Part shown: positions 57,563 to 64,000 of the stretch, piece by piece
Position numbering within the stretch: position 1 is the stretch's first letter
Layout of the letters: every line of letters begins with the position of its first letter
NCBI RefSeq assembly: GCF_003201595.1
Contig: NZ_QJJS01000014.1
Span: 62,001 to 126,000, forward strand
DNA length: 64,000 nucleotides
Reading direction: 5' to 3'
From: Sphaerotilus hippei
GTDB lineage: Bacteria; Pseudomonadota; Gammaproteobacteria; Burkholderiales; Burkholderiaceae_C
Notes under the pieces: generated by a model
Database searches by the model: none
What the model was told of the DNA's origin: nothing
What the model saw: only the letters and a program-made list of their open reading frames with translations
Program-made: the position numbers and the translations under genes

Positions 57563-57808
57563 TCAGATCACCATCAGCAGCGCACCGGCCAGCATCGCCA
57601 CCGCGGCCAGCGTGGTCACGAAGCGGGAGGCGACAAAACCCTGCAGCCCGTCCGCCCCGCAGCGCAGCGCGAACATGCGCCCGCGCCCGGTGCGGCAGAC
57701 CGTCAGGTGTTCGCCCAGCGCGGACAGCTCCATCGGCGAGGTCTCGGCACTGCCTCCATCGGAGGCCGTGGTCCAGCAGGCGTCGGCCCGGGTCTTGGTG
57801 TTCGTCAT
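57563..57808 (-). CDS. Small membrane protein upstream of ndvB
   Basis: The 81-residue protein starts MTNTKTRADACWTT at 57808. The first 50 residues are soluble and Cys-containing (VCRTGRG, FALRCGADG). One C-terminal membrane helix, about residues 64-80 (TTLAAVAMLAGALLMVI), anchors it with the N-terminus inside. Its stop lies four bases before the ndvB ATG, so the two are co-translated. No family is recognised. A link to glucan synthesis is inferred only from the spacing. Confidence 0.6.
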   Translation of the reverse strand: MTNTKTRADACWTTASDGGSAETSPMELSALGEHLTVCRTGRGRMFALRCGADGLQGFVASRFVTTLAAVAMLAGALLMVI

Positions 57809-57903
57809 GAAGCGCTCCGCCCGCACGTCCCGGAGAGGGCGTGCGGTCAAGGGAAAAGGAAAGAAGCCGGTCACCGGATGCCCTGACAGGGCATCACGGG
57901 GGC

Positions 57904-58263
57904 TCAACGGGTGCCGGTCACCTCGATCTCGACCCGGCGGTCGGCTTGCAGGCAGGCGATCAGGCGGGCATTCGGGGTGTTGCCCTTGCAGTCCTGAGGC
58001 TGGGTCACTGGCATGGTTTCACCCCGGCCCGTGGCCGAGATCTTCATCGGGTCGACCTTGCCCGAGGTGACGAGATGGTCCTTGACCGACTCGGCGCGTT
58101 GCGTCGACAGTTTCTGCTTATACGCCGATGTGCCGAGGCAGGTGGCATCGAGCGCGCGGGCGACGTGGTCGAGCGGCCATCCGGCGCCAGGGCAGGCGGG
58201 GCCGCCGTCAAGGCGCCCATGGCGGCCAAGGTCGAGGACATGCCCCGCACGAGTGGAGATCAT
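57904..58263 (-). pseudogene. Remnant of an OmpA-family gene
   Basis: The frame ends in an OmpA-type C-terminus: GTSAYKQKLSTQRAESVKDH, ISATGRGETMPVTQ and ADRRVEIEVTGTR. The segment before it (PLDHVARALDATCLGTSAYK) looks like the OmpA domain with roughly 15 residues missing. The natural N-terminus (a signal-peptide-like MSSTLAAMGALTAAPPALA near 58241) lies in another frame. I read this as a gene broken by a frameshift and a short deletion. The expected OmpA beta-strand and VGHTD-type motif are absent. Confidence 0.6.
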
Positions 58264-58530
58264 CCGATGCTTTCAGGCCAGGCGGGACTTCGGTGGTGCA
58301 CGGACGCCGGAACATCCGGTGCCGCTCATCGAAGCCCCTTTTTAGGCTCACCGGATGAGCCCGTCTGTGCGCTGGCAGACCAAGACCCTGCCATCGCCCT
58401 TGCGAAACATCACCACTTGCTGCCGTCCCTGCGCATTCGCGGCCGCCTTGTGTGCGCTGGCGAACAGAGGGTGTTACCTTGGTTCCCTACAGTGAACGGT
58501 GCGCTGCGCACCCCGACAGGAAACCCGCCG
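58264..58530. other. Region before the first Crp/Fnr-type gene
   Basis: No gene is seen in these 267 bases. A short perfect inverted repeat GGCTCA-CCGGA-TGAGCC lies at 58345-58361, preceded by a five-base T-run on the plus strand, so it is not a normal terminator for either strand. The bases before ATG 58531 contain an AGGAAA ribosome-binding site. The promoter of the regulator must be here, but I cannot point to it. Confidence 0.4.
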
Positions 58531-59244
58531 ATGACCTCCGACGCGATCAGCAACCAGCTTCTGGCCGCACTGCCGCCGCCCGAACGGGTGCGCTGGCAGC
58601 CCCGGCTCGAGCCGGTCGACCTGGTGCTGGGCCAGGTGCTCTACGAGTCCGGCGTGGCGCTGGGCCATGTCTACTTCCCGACCACGGCGATCGTCTCGCT
58701 GCTGTACGTGATGGAAGATGGCGCGTCGGCCGAGATCGCCGTGGTCGGGCACGAAGGCCTGGTCGGCATCTCGCTGTTCATGGGCGGCGAATCCACGCCC
58801 AGCCGTGCGGTGGTGCAGAGTGCGGGGCAGGGCTACCGGCTCAAGGCGGCCGACCTGAAGGAAGCCTTCAACCGCTCCGGACCCGTGATGCACCTGCTGC
58901 TGCGCTACACGCAGGCGCTGATCACGCAGATGGCCCAGACGGCGGTCTGCAACCGCCACCATACGCTGGACCAGCAGCTCTGCCGCTGGCTGCTGCTGAG
59001 CCTGGACCGGCTCCAGGGCAGCGAGCTGGTGATGACCCAGGAGCTGATCGCCAACATGCTGGGCGTGCGTCGCGAGGGCGTGACCGAGGCGGCGCTGAAG
59101 CTGCAGAAGCTGGGGCTGATCCGCTATGCGCGCGGGCGCATCTCGGTGCTCGACCGGCCGGGGCTGGAGGACCGCACCTGCGAGTGTTATGCCGTCGTCA
59201 AGAAGGAATACGACCGCCTGCTGCCCGACCGCCCGGCCACCTGA
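58531..59244 (+). CDS. Crp/Fnr-type transcriptional regulator (first of a tandem pair)
   Basis: The 237-residue protein has an N-terminal cyclic-nucleotide-binding-like beta barrel (about 20-145, VYFPTTAIVSLLYVMEDGAS and AVVGHEGLVGISLFMG) and a C-terminal winged helix (about 150-225, MTQELIANMLGVRREGVTEA). No Fnr-type Cys cluster is present, so a direct Fe-S oxygen sensor is unlikely. The start at 58531 (MTSDAISNQ) follows AGGAAA. Its paralogue follows 159 bases later in the same direction. Confidence 0.85.
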   Translation: MTSDAISNQLLAALPPPERVRWQPRLEPVDLVLGQVLYESGVALGHVYFPTTAIVSLLYVMEDGASAEIAVVGHEGLVGISLFMGGESTPSRAVVQSAGQGYRLKAADLKEAFNRSGPVMHLLLRYTQALITQMAQTAVCNRHHTLDQQLCRWLLLSLDRLQGSELVMTQELIANMLGVRREGVTEAALKLQKLGLIRYARGRISVLDRPGLEDRTCECYAVVKKEYDRLLPDRPAT

Positions 59245-59403
59245 GCGGGGGGCCGGGTCATGCGCCCCTGTGTGGGCTGGGGCACAGTCGGGCGACGGGG
59301 CGAGGGGCAGACTGCAGCCTCGCATCGCCCCCTGCATCGCACGGCCGCGATCCCGGGACTCCCCCCGCCCGGCGGAGGCGCCCCTCCTGTCCGAGCATCC
59401 CCT

Positions 59404-60114
59404 GTGGCCCACCCCCAGAACCACCTGATCGAATCGCTGCCCCCGTCCGATCGCCAGCGCCTGCTCGAGCACTGCGAGCCGGTCGACCTGAGGCTCTCCG
59501 AGGTGGTGTGCGAGCCGGGCGAGGCCACCCGCCATGTGCACTTCCCGGTCGACGGCTTCATCTCGCTGGTCACCCGGATCGACGATCACCCGGGGCTGGA
59601 AGTCGGCATGGTCGGGCGCGAAGGCATGCTCGGCGCGCAGCTGATCCTGGGCGTGGACCGGACCCCGCTGCGGGCGCTGGTGCAGGGGCCGGGAGCCTCG
59701 CTGCGCATCGGCGCCACGGCCTTCCGGCGCGAGCTGGTGCGCAGCGGCGTGCTGCAGCGCCGCCTGCACCGCTACCTGTACGTGCTGATGGCCCAGCAGG
59801 CGGCCGCGGCGGCCTGCCTGCGCTTCCACCTCATCGCCTCACGCCTGGCGCGCTGGCTGCTGATGAGCCAGGACCGCGCCCACGCCGACCATTTCCACGT
59901 GACCCACGAGTTCCTGGCCTGCATGCTCGGCGTGCGCCGGGTCGGCATCACGGTGGCCGCCGGCGCACTGCAGCAGCGCGGGCTGATCCGCTACCACCGC
60001 GGCGAGCTCGAGGTGCTGGACCGGCCGGGGCTGGAGGCCGCCGCCTGCGGCTGCTACGCCGCCGACCGGCAGGTCTACCGCGACGTGATGCACGGGCCCG
60101 AGGAGCCTGGATGA
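59404..60114 (+). CDS. Crp/Fnr-type transcriptional regulator (second of a tandem pair)
   Basis: The 236-residue protein is clearly related in plan to the preceding gene: VHFPVDGFISLVTRIDDHPG, GMVGREGMLGAQLILG and VTHEFLACMLGVRRVGITVA. The family start region is at GTG 59404 (VAHPQNHLIESL); upstream codons in the same frame look non-coding. Like its neighbour it has no Fe-S Cys motif. Sequences diverge strongly, so this is an ancient rather than a recent duplication. It could respond to a different signal. Confidence 0.8.
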   Translation: MAHPQNHLIESLPPSDRQRLLEHCEPVDLRLSEVVCEPGEATRHVHFPVDGFISLVTRIDDHPGLEVGMVGREGMLGAQLILGVDRTPLRALVQGPGASLRIGATAFRRELVRSGVLQRRLHRYLYVLMAQQAAAAACLRFHLIASRLARWLLMSQDRAHADHFHVTHEFLACMLGVRRVGITVAAGALQQRGLIRYHRGELEVLDRPGLEAAACGCYAADRQVYRDVMHGPEEPG

Positions 60115-60222
60115 CCCGCCGGGCTTCGTTGGACAACGCACAGACGTCGATGCCGACCGCGGTCAAGCTGACATCAAGGCACGCCATCCGATGCGCTCGT
60201 TTCCATTCCAGGGAGGTCCTCC

Positions 60223-60753
60223 ATGACCACGATCCAGAACGGCCCCGCGGTCCGTCAGCCGCATCACCCGCCCCGTGCGCGCCCGGCGGGCGGACCCTCG
60301 AGGCCGCGGGCCACGGACCTCGAAGGGGACACCGAGCCCATCCGCGACCACCCCGACAGCAGCGGCTTCATCGCGCTGCTGTCGGCCAACCGGGCCAGTG
60401 GCGGCACCGCCCGCGCCGACGACCTGGTGACGATGCTGGCGGACCTGCACGAGGGCGATCAGGTGTGCCTGGCGCGGCTGCTCGCCTCGGGCACCATCTT
60501 CGGCTTCGAATGGCGCCACGCCTTCTGGGTGCCGATGTTCCAGTTCAACCTGGACGACCTGAGCGTGCGGCCCGGGCCGCAGCAGGTGCGCGGCGAACTG
60601 CTCGGCCAGACGACGGACGGCTGGCACCTGGCTGCCTGGTTCGCCCGGCCCAACCCCTGGCTGGCCGGCCAGCGCCCGGCGGACCGGGTGGGATCGGACC
60701 TGCCCGCCGTGCTGGCAGCCGCCCGGGCCGATCACTTCGTCGCGACGCTCTGA
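60223..60753 (+). CDS. Protein with a possible ParS/MbcA-like C-terminal domain
   Basis: The 176-residue protein has a disordered Pro/Arg-rich N-terminus (about 1-40). The middle (ADLHEGDQVCLARLLASGTI, then FGFEWRHAFWVPMFQF) and the end (LAAWFARPNPWLAGQRPADR with VLAAARADHFVATL) resemble the ParS/MbcA/Xre toxin-binding domain, where a PNPWLDGxxP motif is common. No RES-type toxin gene follows; the next gene is a diguanylate cyclase 28 bases away. The assignment is tentative. A GGGAGGTCC ribosome-binding site precedes ATG 60223. Confidence 0.6.
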   Translation: MTTIQNGPAVRQPHHPPRARPAGGPSRPRATDLEGDTEPIRDHPDSSGFIALLSANRASGGTARADDLVTMLADLHEGDQVCLARLLASGTIFGFEWRHAFWVPMFQFNLDDLSVRPGPQQVRGELLGQTTDGWHLAAWFARPNPWLAGQRPADRVGSDLPAVLAAARADHFVATL

Positions 60754-60781
60754 GCGCGCGCCGACGCCAGGAGGACACGCC

Positions 60782-61669
60782 ATGCCCCGTTGCCAGGACT
60801 GCAGCGCCGCCCCCACTCCACGCGCCCGGGCGACGGACGGCCCCGCCGGGGTGCCGTGCGCCGACTGGAACGCGCTGTTCGAGGCGATCCGGGATCGCCT
60901 TCAGGCGGCGGTGAGCGGCAGCGACGTCGCCCCCCCGCTGCGAACCTGCGTGTCCGAATGCCTCGACGCCTTCGGCCTGCTGCAGGCGATGCTCGACCAG
61001 GAGCGGGCCCGGGGGCACGAGACCGAGCAGGCGCTGTGCGGCGCCTGCACCGCGCTGTCGCAGGCCCGGGCCGAGCTCGTCGGCACGCAGGCCGGCGAGC
61101 TGCAGGCCCGCCACCTGGCGCTGCACGACGGCCTGACCTCGCTGCCCAACCGCCGCTACTTCAGCCAGCGCCTCGACCAGGCCCTGGCCCGGCACACCCG
61201 CGTGGCCGTGCTGTTCGTCGACCTGGACGACTTCAAGCCGATCAACGACCTGCACGGTCACGAGATCGGCGACGAGCTGCTGCGCATCATCGCCCACCGC
61301 CTGGCCCGGTCGATGCGCGCCGGTGACATGGTCGGACGCCTCGGGGGTGACGAGTTCGCCTGCCTGCTGGCCGACGAGCCCGATGCGGAGCAGCTGCGCC
61401 AGGTGGCCTGCAAGCTCTACGACACCGTGTCCGCCCCGCTGCAGCTGGGCGATCTGCAGCTGGTCGTGCACCCGAGCATCGGCATCGCGAGCTGCCCGAC
61501 CGACGGCACCACCTCGCAGGCCCTGCTGCACAACGCCGACACCGCGATGTATGCCGCCAAGCGGCAGCGCTGCGGCCACGCCTTCTTCGAGCACGGCACG
61601 GCGCTGCCGCCCCCGCCCCCGCACACGGCGGCCGCGGCGACGCGACGCCCGAACCAGCCGCGGGGCTGA
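60782..61669 (+). CDS. Diguanylate cyclase (GGDEF domain)
   Basis: The 295-residue protein has an N-terminal helical region with several Cys (CQDCSA, CGACTALSQ; about residues 1-110) and a C-terminal GGDEF domain (about 120-280). The catalytic signature RLGGDEFACLL is intact, and the inhibitory site RxxD occurs five residues before it (RAGDMVGRL). It should synthesise cyclic di-GMP. No PAS or membrane part is seen; the Cys-rich N-terminus might be the input. The last 30 residues are Pro/Ala-rich. Confidence 0.9.
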   Translation: MPRCQDCSAAPTPRARATDGPAGVPCADWNALFEAIRDRLQAAVSGSDVAPPLRTCVSECLDAFGLLQAMLDQERARGHETEQALCGACTALSQARAELVGTQAGELQARHLALHDGLTSLPNRRYFSQRLDQALARHTRVAVLFVDLDDFKPINDLHGHEIGDELLRIIAHRLARSMRAGDMVGRLGGDEFACLLADEPDAEQLRQVACKLYDTVSAPLQLGDLQLVVHPSIGIASCPTDGTTSQALLHNADTAMYAAKRQRCGHAFFEHGTALPPPPPHTAAAATRRPNQPRG

Positions 61670-61816
61670 TCGCACCGGAGGCGCACCGGGCGCGGTCCGG
61701 CCCGTGGCGCCAGGTCCGCAAGACAGGCCAGCACCACGGACCCGGACAGCGCATACTCGGGCGGTGAAAAAATCCGCCCCCCGACCGCAGCGCCGCCTCG
61801 TCGCCGCTCCCGCCGC

Positions 61817-62704
61817 ATGATCCGGCTCGAACTCGGCCTCGAGCTGGCCTACGAGGTCGGCGACCGGGGTGCGGACTTCGTGTTCAACATCCACGCCGCC
61901 CACACCCCCTGCCAGAGGGTGCTCGACGAGCGCCTGGTGCTGAGCCAGCCGGTCGTGCCGCGCCTGCACGTCGATCCGGCCACCGGCAACCGGACGATGT
62001 TCCTGCACGCCGGACCGGGCGAGCTGAAGCTGGCCTACGACGCCACCATCGAGCTGTCGCATGCGGTGGCCGATCCCGCCGACCTCGCGGAGGTGCCGAT
62101 CCAGCAGCTGCCCCCGGAGGTGATGACCTACCTCTACCCGAGCCGCTACTGCCAGTCGGACCAGCTGTTCCAGTTCGCCGGCCACGAGTTCGGGCACCTG
62201 CCGCAGGGCCACGCCCGGGCGCAGGCCATCCACGACTGGGTCGGCCAGCGGGTCACCTTCAGCTCCAACACCTCGAACGGCAACACCTCGGCGCTCGAGA
62301 CGCTGGCCGACCAGGTCGGTGTCTGCCGCGACTTCGCTCACCTGATGATCGCGCTGTGCCGGGCGGTCAACCTGCCGGCCCGCTTCACCACCGGCACCGA
62401 CTACGGCGCCGATCCGATCCTCGGCCCGCCGGACTTCCACGCCTACGTCGAGGTCTATCTGGGGGGGCGCTGGGTGATCTTCGATCCTTCGGGCACGGCC
62501 ATCCCGATGGGCCTGGTGCGGCTGGCCACCGGCCGCGACGCGGCCGACGTGGCCTTCGCGACCATCTTCGGCGGGGTCGTCGCCCACCCGCCGGTCATCC
62601 GGACCGACGCCGTCGACGATCCGGCCCGGGGCCTGGTGCTGCCTCAGCACAGCCCTCAGGCGCTGTCGACCGACCTCGGCCCGGTCACCGACACCGGCGT
62701 CTGA
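61817..62704 (+). CDS. Transglutaminase-like cysteine protease family protein
   Basis: The 295-residue cytosolic protein has an N-terminal beta domain (about 1-105, as in bacterial transglutaminase-like proteins) and a transglutaminase core. The catalytic Cys is in GVCRDFAHLMIALCRAV (about residue 172), the His in PPDFHAYVEVYLGGRWV and the Asp in IFDPSG. ATG 61817 is used. Members hydrolyse or cross-link peptides, but substrates are rarely known. It is a single gene with a 147-base gap before it. Confidence 0.85.
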   Translation: MIRLELGLELAYEVGDRGADFVFNIHAAHTPCQRVLDERLVLSQPVVPRLHVDPATGNRTMFLHAGPGELKLAYDATIELSHAVADPADLAEVPIQQLPPEVMTYLYPSRYCQSDQLFQFAGHEFGHLPQGHARAQAIHDWVGQRVTFSSNTSNGNTSALETLADQVGVCRDFAHLMIALCRAVNLPARFTTGTDYGADPILGPPDFHAYVEVYLGGRWVIFDPSGTAIPMGLVRLATGRDAADVAFATIFGGVVAHPPVIRTDAVDDPARGLVLPQHSPQALSTDLGPVTDTGV

Positions 62705-62823
62705 GGTCCGGCGGGCCTGCGTGCGCTGTCGCACCGACGCCCGCGGCCCGACCCGCTACCTTGAACGCCTGCCGATGCGGCGCTCCGACCGGGGCCCACC
62801 CATCGGCGCGGGCGAGGGCAGGC

Positions 62824-63420
62824 ATGCGGATCTTTGCGATGGAACACAGCCGGCTGGCCTACGGCGCGGACTTCGTGCTGTACGCCGGCTCGGTGCTGGC
62901 GATGCTGGCCTTCCTGCTGATGTGGGGCCCGCTGGCCGAGCAGTGGCCCGGCATCGCCGGTTTCACCGTGCTGGGGCTGGCGAGCTGGAGCGCGATCGAG
63001 TACGCGCTGCACCGCTTCGTGCTGCACGGGCTGCAGCCGTTCCGCCGCTGGCACGAGGATCACCACCGGCGCCCGCAGGCGCTGATCTGCACGCCGACGG
63101 TGCTCAGCGGCACGCTGATCGCCGGGCTGGTCTTCCTGCCCGCGCTGCTGCTGGGCGATCTGTGGCGCGCCTGCGGCCTGACGCTGGGCCTGCTGATCGG
63201 CTACCTGGGCTATGCGGTCACGCACCACGCCATCCACCACTGGCATGCCGATCGCGGCTGGCTGAGGCGGCGCCAGCGCTGGCATGCACGCCACCATCAC
63301 CTCGGGCGACCCGGCTGCTACGGCGTGTCCAGCGCGTTCTGGGACCATCTGCTGGACAGCATCTGCCAGCCCGGTGCGCCCCGGCCGCACCCGAAGCCGT
63401 CGCCTCACCAGGAGCCGTAG
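62824..63420 (+). CDS. Fatty acid hydroxylase/sterol desaturase-type membrane protein
   Basis: The 198-residue protein has four membrane helices (about 15-38, 45-62, 98-118 and 122-140) and the diiron His boxes HRFVLH, HEDHH, HHAIHHW and HARHHH. The start at 62824 (MRIFAMEHSRL) is chosen because the longer frame overlaps the transglutaminase gene. It should hydroxylate or desaturate a lipid, fatty acid or carotenoid. Its end overlaps the convergent HD-domain gene by 16 bases. Confidence 0.85.
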   Translation: MRIFAMEHSRLAYGADFVLYAGSVLAMLAFLLMWGPLAEQWPGIAGFTVLGLASWSAIEYALHRFVLHGLQPFRRWHEDHHRRPQALICTPTVLSGTLIAGLVFLPALLLGDLWRACGLTLGLLIGYLGYAVTHHAIHHWHADRGWLRRRQRWHARHHHLGRPGCYGVSSAFWDHLLDSICQPGAPRPHPKPSPHQEP

Positions 63421-63995
63421 CCCCGTCCGGGCGCGCTGGCCGCCACCCGCGGCTCGGTGCACAGCTCCGACAGCAGGCAGAGGTAACGCTGGATCGGTGG
63501 CACCGACTTGCCGGGCGTCCGGGCGAGGTCATCCCAGCGCCGAAGCGCCAAGGCCTGTGGCGCATGGGGCAGGGCCTCGAAGGCCGAGAGCTCCGGCTCG
63601 CTCATCGGGCCGCCCTGCAGGGCCAGCGTCTGCAGCGACGCCGGCGACAGGCTGCCCAGGTAGCGGGCGTCGGTGCGCACCAGATACCGCTTGGCCTGCA
63701 CGTGCAGGCGCACCGGCTGGACCACGTCGGCGCCGAAGCCGCGGCTGAGGAAAGGCACGGCCCGCAGTTCGTGGGCATCGTCGATCAGGCCGCCACTGGG
63801 GGCGGCATCGATGAAATGGCCGATGTCGTGCAGGAAGGAGGCCGCCACCAGTTCGGGCGGCGCATCGGCCCATTCGGCCAGCTGCGCGCACTGCAGCGCA
63901 TGGGCCAGGGCACTCACCGGCTCGCGCGGGGCGGCGCTGCAGGTGCGGGCACCAAACTCGAGGAACAGCGCCTCGATGCGTTCGACGAAATGCAT
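63405..63995 (-). CDS. HD-domain protein related to PhnZ-type oxygenases
   Basis: The 196-residue HD-domain protein has H32, H56-D57 (SFLHDIGHF), H75, H98 and D155. This spacing closely matches the six iron ligands of PhnZ (H34, H58, D59, H80, H104, D161). E25 fits the PhnZ Glu27, but the gating Tyr (Y24 in PhnZ) seems replaced (A22). LQGGPMSEPELSAFEA and LRRWDDLART are typical of the phosphonate-linked HD group. It may oxidise a phosphonate-like or other alcohol substrate, but no phosphonate genes are near in this window. The start at 63995 leaves five bases to the edge. Confidence 0.75.
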   Translation of the reverse strand: MHFVERIEALFLEFGARTCSAAPREPVSALAHALQCAQLAEWADAPPELVAASFLHDIGHFIDAAPSGGLIDDAHELRAVPFLSRGFGADVVQPVRLHVQAKRYLVRTDARYLGSLSPASLQTLALQGGPMSEPELSAFEALPHAPQALALRRWDDLARTPGKSVPPIQRYLCLLSELCTEPRVAASAPGRGYGSW

Positions 63996-64000
63996 GACAC

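Noticed and set aside
58345-58361. Inverted repeat next to a T-run as an intrinsic terminator
   Set aside because: The T-run lies on the wrong side of the stem for the plus strand, and on the minus strand the tail would be A-rich, so neither orientation gives a terminator.
61767-61820. Short GTG-started frame of 18 codons overlapping the transglutaminase start (ATGA)
   Set aside because: It has no visible ribosome-binding site or family similarity and could be chance; the overlap alone is not enough to call a leader peptide.

Overview
The window is GC-rich, densely packed bacterial chromosome and looks like a free-living, motile, nitrogen-fixing betaproteobacterium, most likely Burkholderiales (Leptothrix/Sphaerotilus/Ideonella-like). 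This is inferred from a nif accessory operon with nifB, TRAP and Bug-type solute-binding proteins, many large sensor kinases, a cyclic beta-glucan synthase and the general gene style. I saw no rRNA, tRNA, CRISPR array, insertion sequence or integrase.

Layout. (1) 1-7.9 kb: a LysR regulator diverges from an operon encoding an SDR dehydrogenase, a complete DctPQM TRAP transporter, a TIM-barrel sugar isomerase and a two-subunit transketolase; this looks like an uptake and catabolic route for an unidentified sugar or polyol. (2) 7.9-16.1 kb: a 1279-residue hybrid histidine kinase with a degenerate Hpt domain and a Thr-Asp repeat tail, small conserved proteins, a MocR-type regulator facing a broken DJ-1/PfpI gene, a TonB-like lipoprotein and a sorbosone/glucose dehydrogenase-like protein. 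(3) 16.2-23.0 kb: a SorC-type regulator and RpiB-type isomerase diverge from a fused dihydroxyacetone kinase (DhaKL) and a single polypeptide joining transketolase to transaldolase. The shared 304-bp intergenic region carries dyads. (4) 23.1-27.8 kb: a sigma-28-like promoter precedes overlapping genes for a CHASE/PAS histidine kinase, a lone receiver protein and a methyl-accepting protein.

(5) 27.9-42.8 kb: a minus-strand, largely translationally coupled nif accessory operon. It runs nifB, 2[4Fe-4S] ferredoxin, IscA-like carrier, TPR protein, Fe-S LRV protein, nifZ, a second NifZ-like gene, a DUF3024-like gene, nifS, nifT, a DUF6129-like gene, a DegT-fold protein lacking the PLP lysine, a SIR2-like protein, a [2Fe-2S] ferredoxin, an FAD oxidoreductase, an unknown protein, a CCG-domain Fe-S protein, an AAA ATPase, an unknown small protein and a GST. 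A NifA-type upstream site and a -24/-12 promoter lie upstream of nifB. The structural genes nifHDK are not in the window. NifB, NifS, the IscA-like protein, the ferredoxins and NifZ would serve Fe-S and FeMo-cofactor assembly; the distal half is poorly characterised and is the best candidate for an undescribed system.

(6) 43-48.9 kb: a Bug-type binding protein, a class II amidotransferase-like protein, a DUF4398/OmpA lipoprotein pair, then glnK and an ammonium channel fused to an N-terminal OmpA domain, which fits nitrogen control. (7) 48.9-58.3 kb: a 2877-residue cyclic beta-1,2-glucan synthase, a small membrane protein just upstream of it, and an OmpA remnant. (8) 58.5-64 kb: two tandem Crp/Fnr-type regulators, a possible ParS/MbcA-like protein, a diguanylate cyclase, a transglutaminase-like protein, a fatty-acid hydroxylase-type membrane protein and an HD-domain protein resembling PhnZ-type oxygenases.

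Functional assignments come from reading motifs in the translated sequence; no database search was run.
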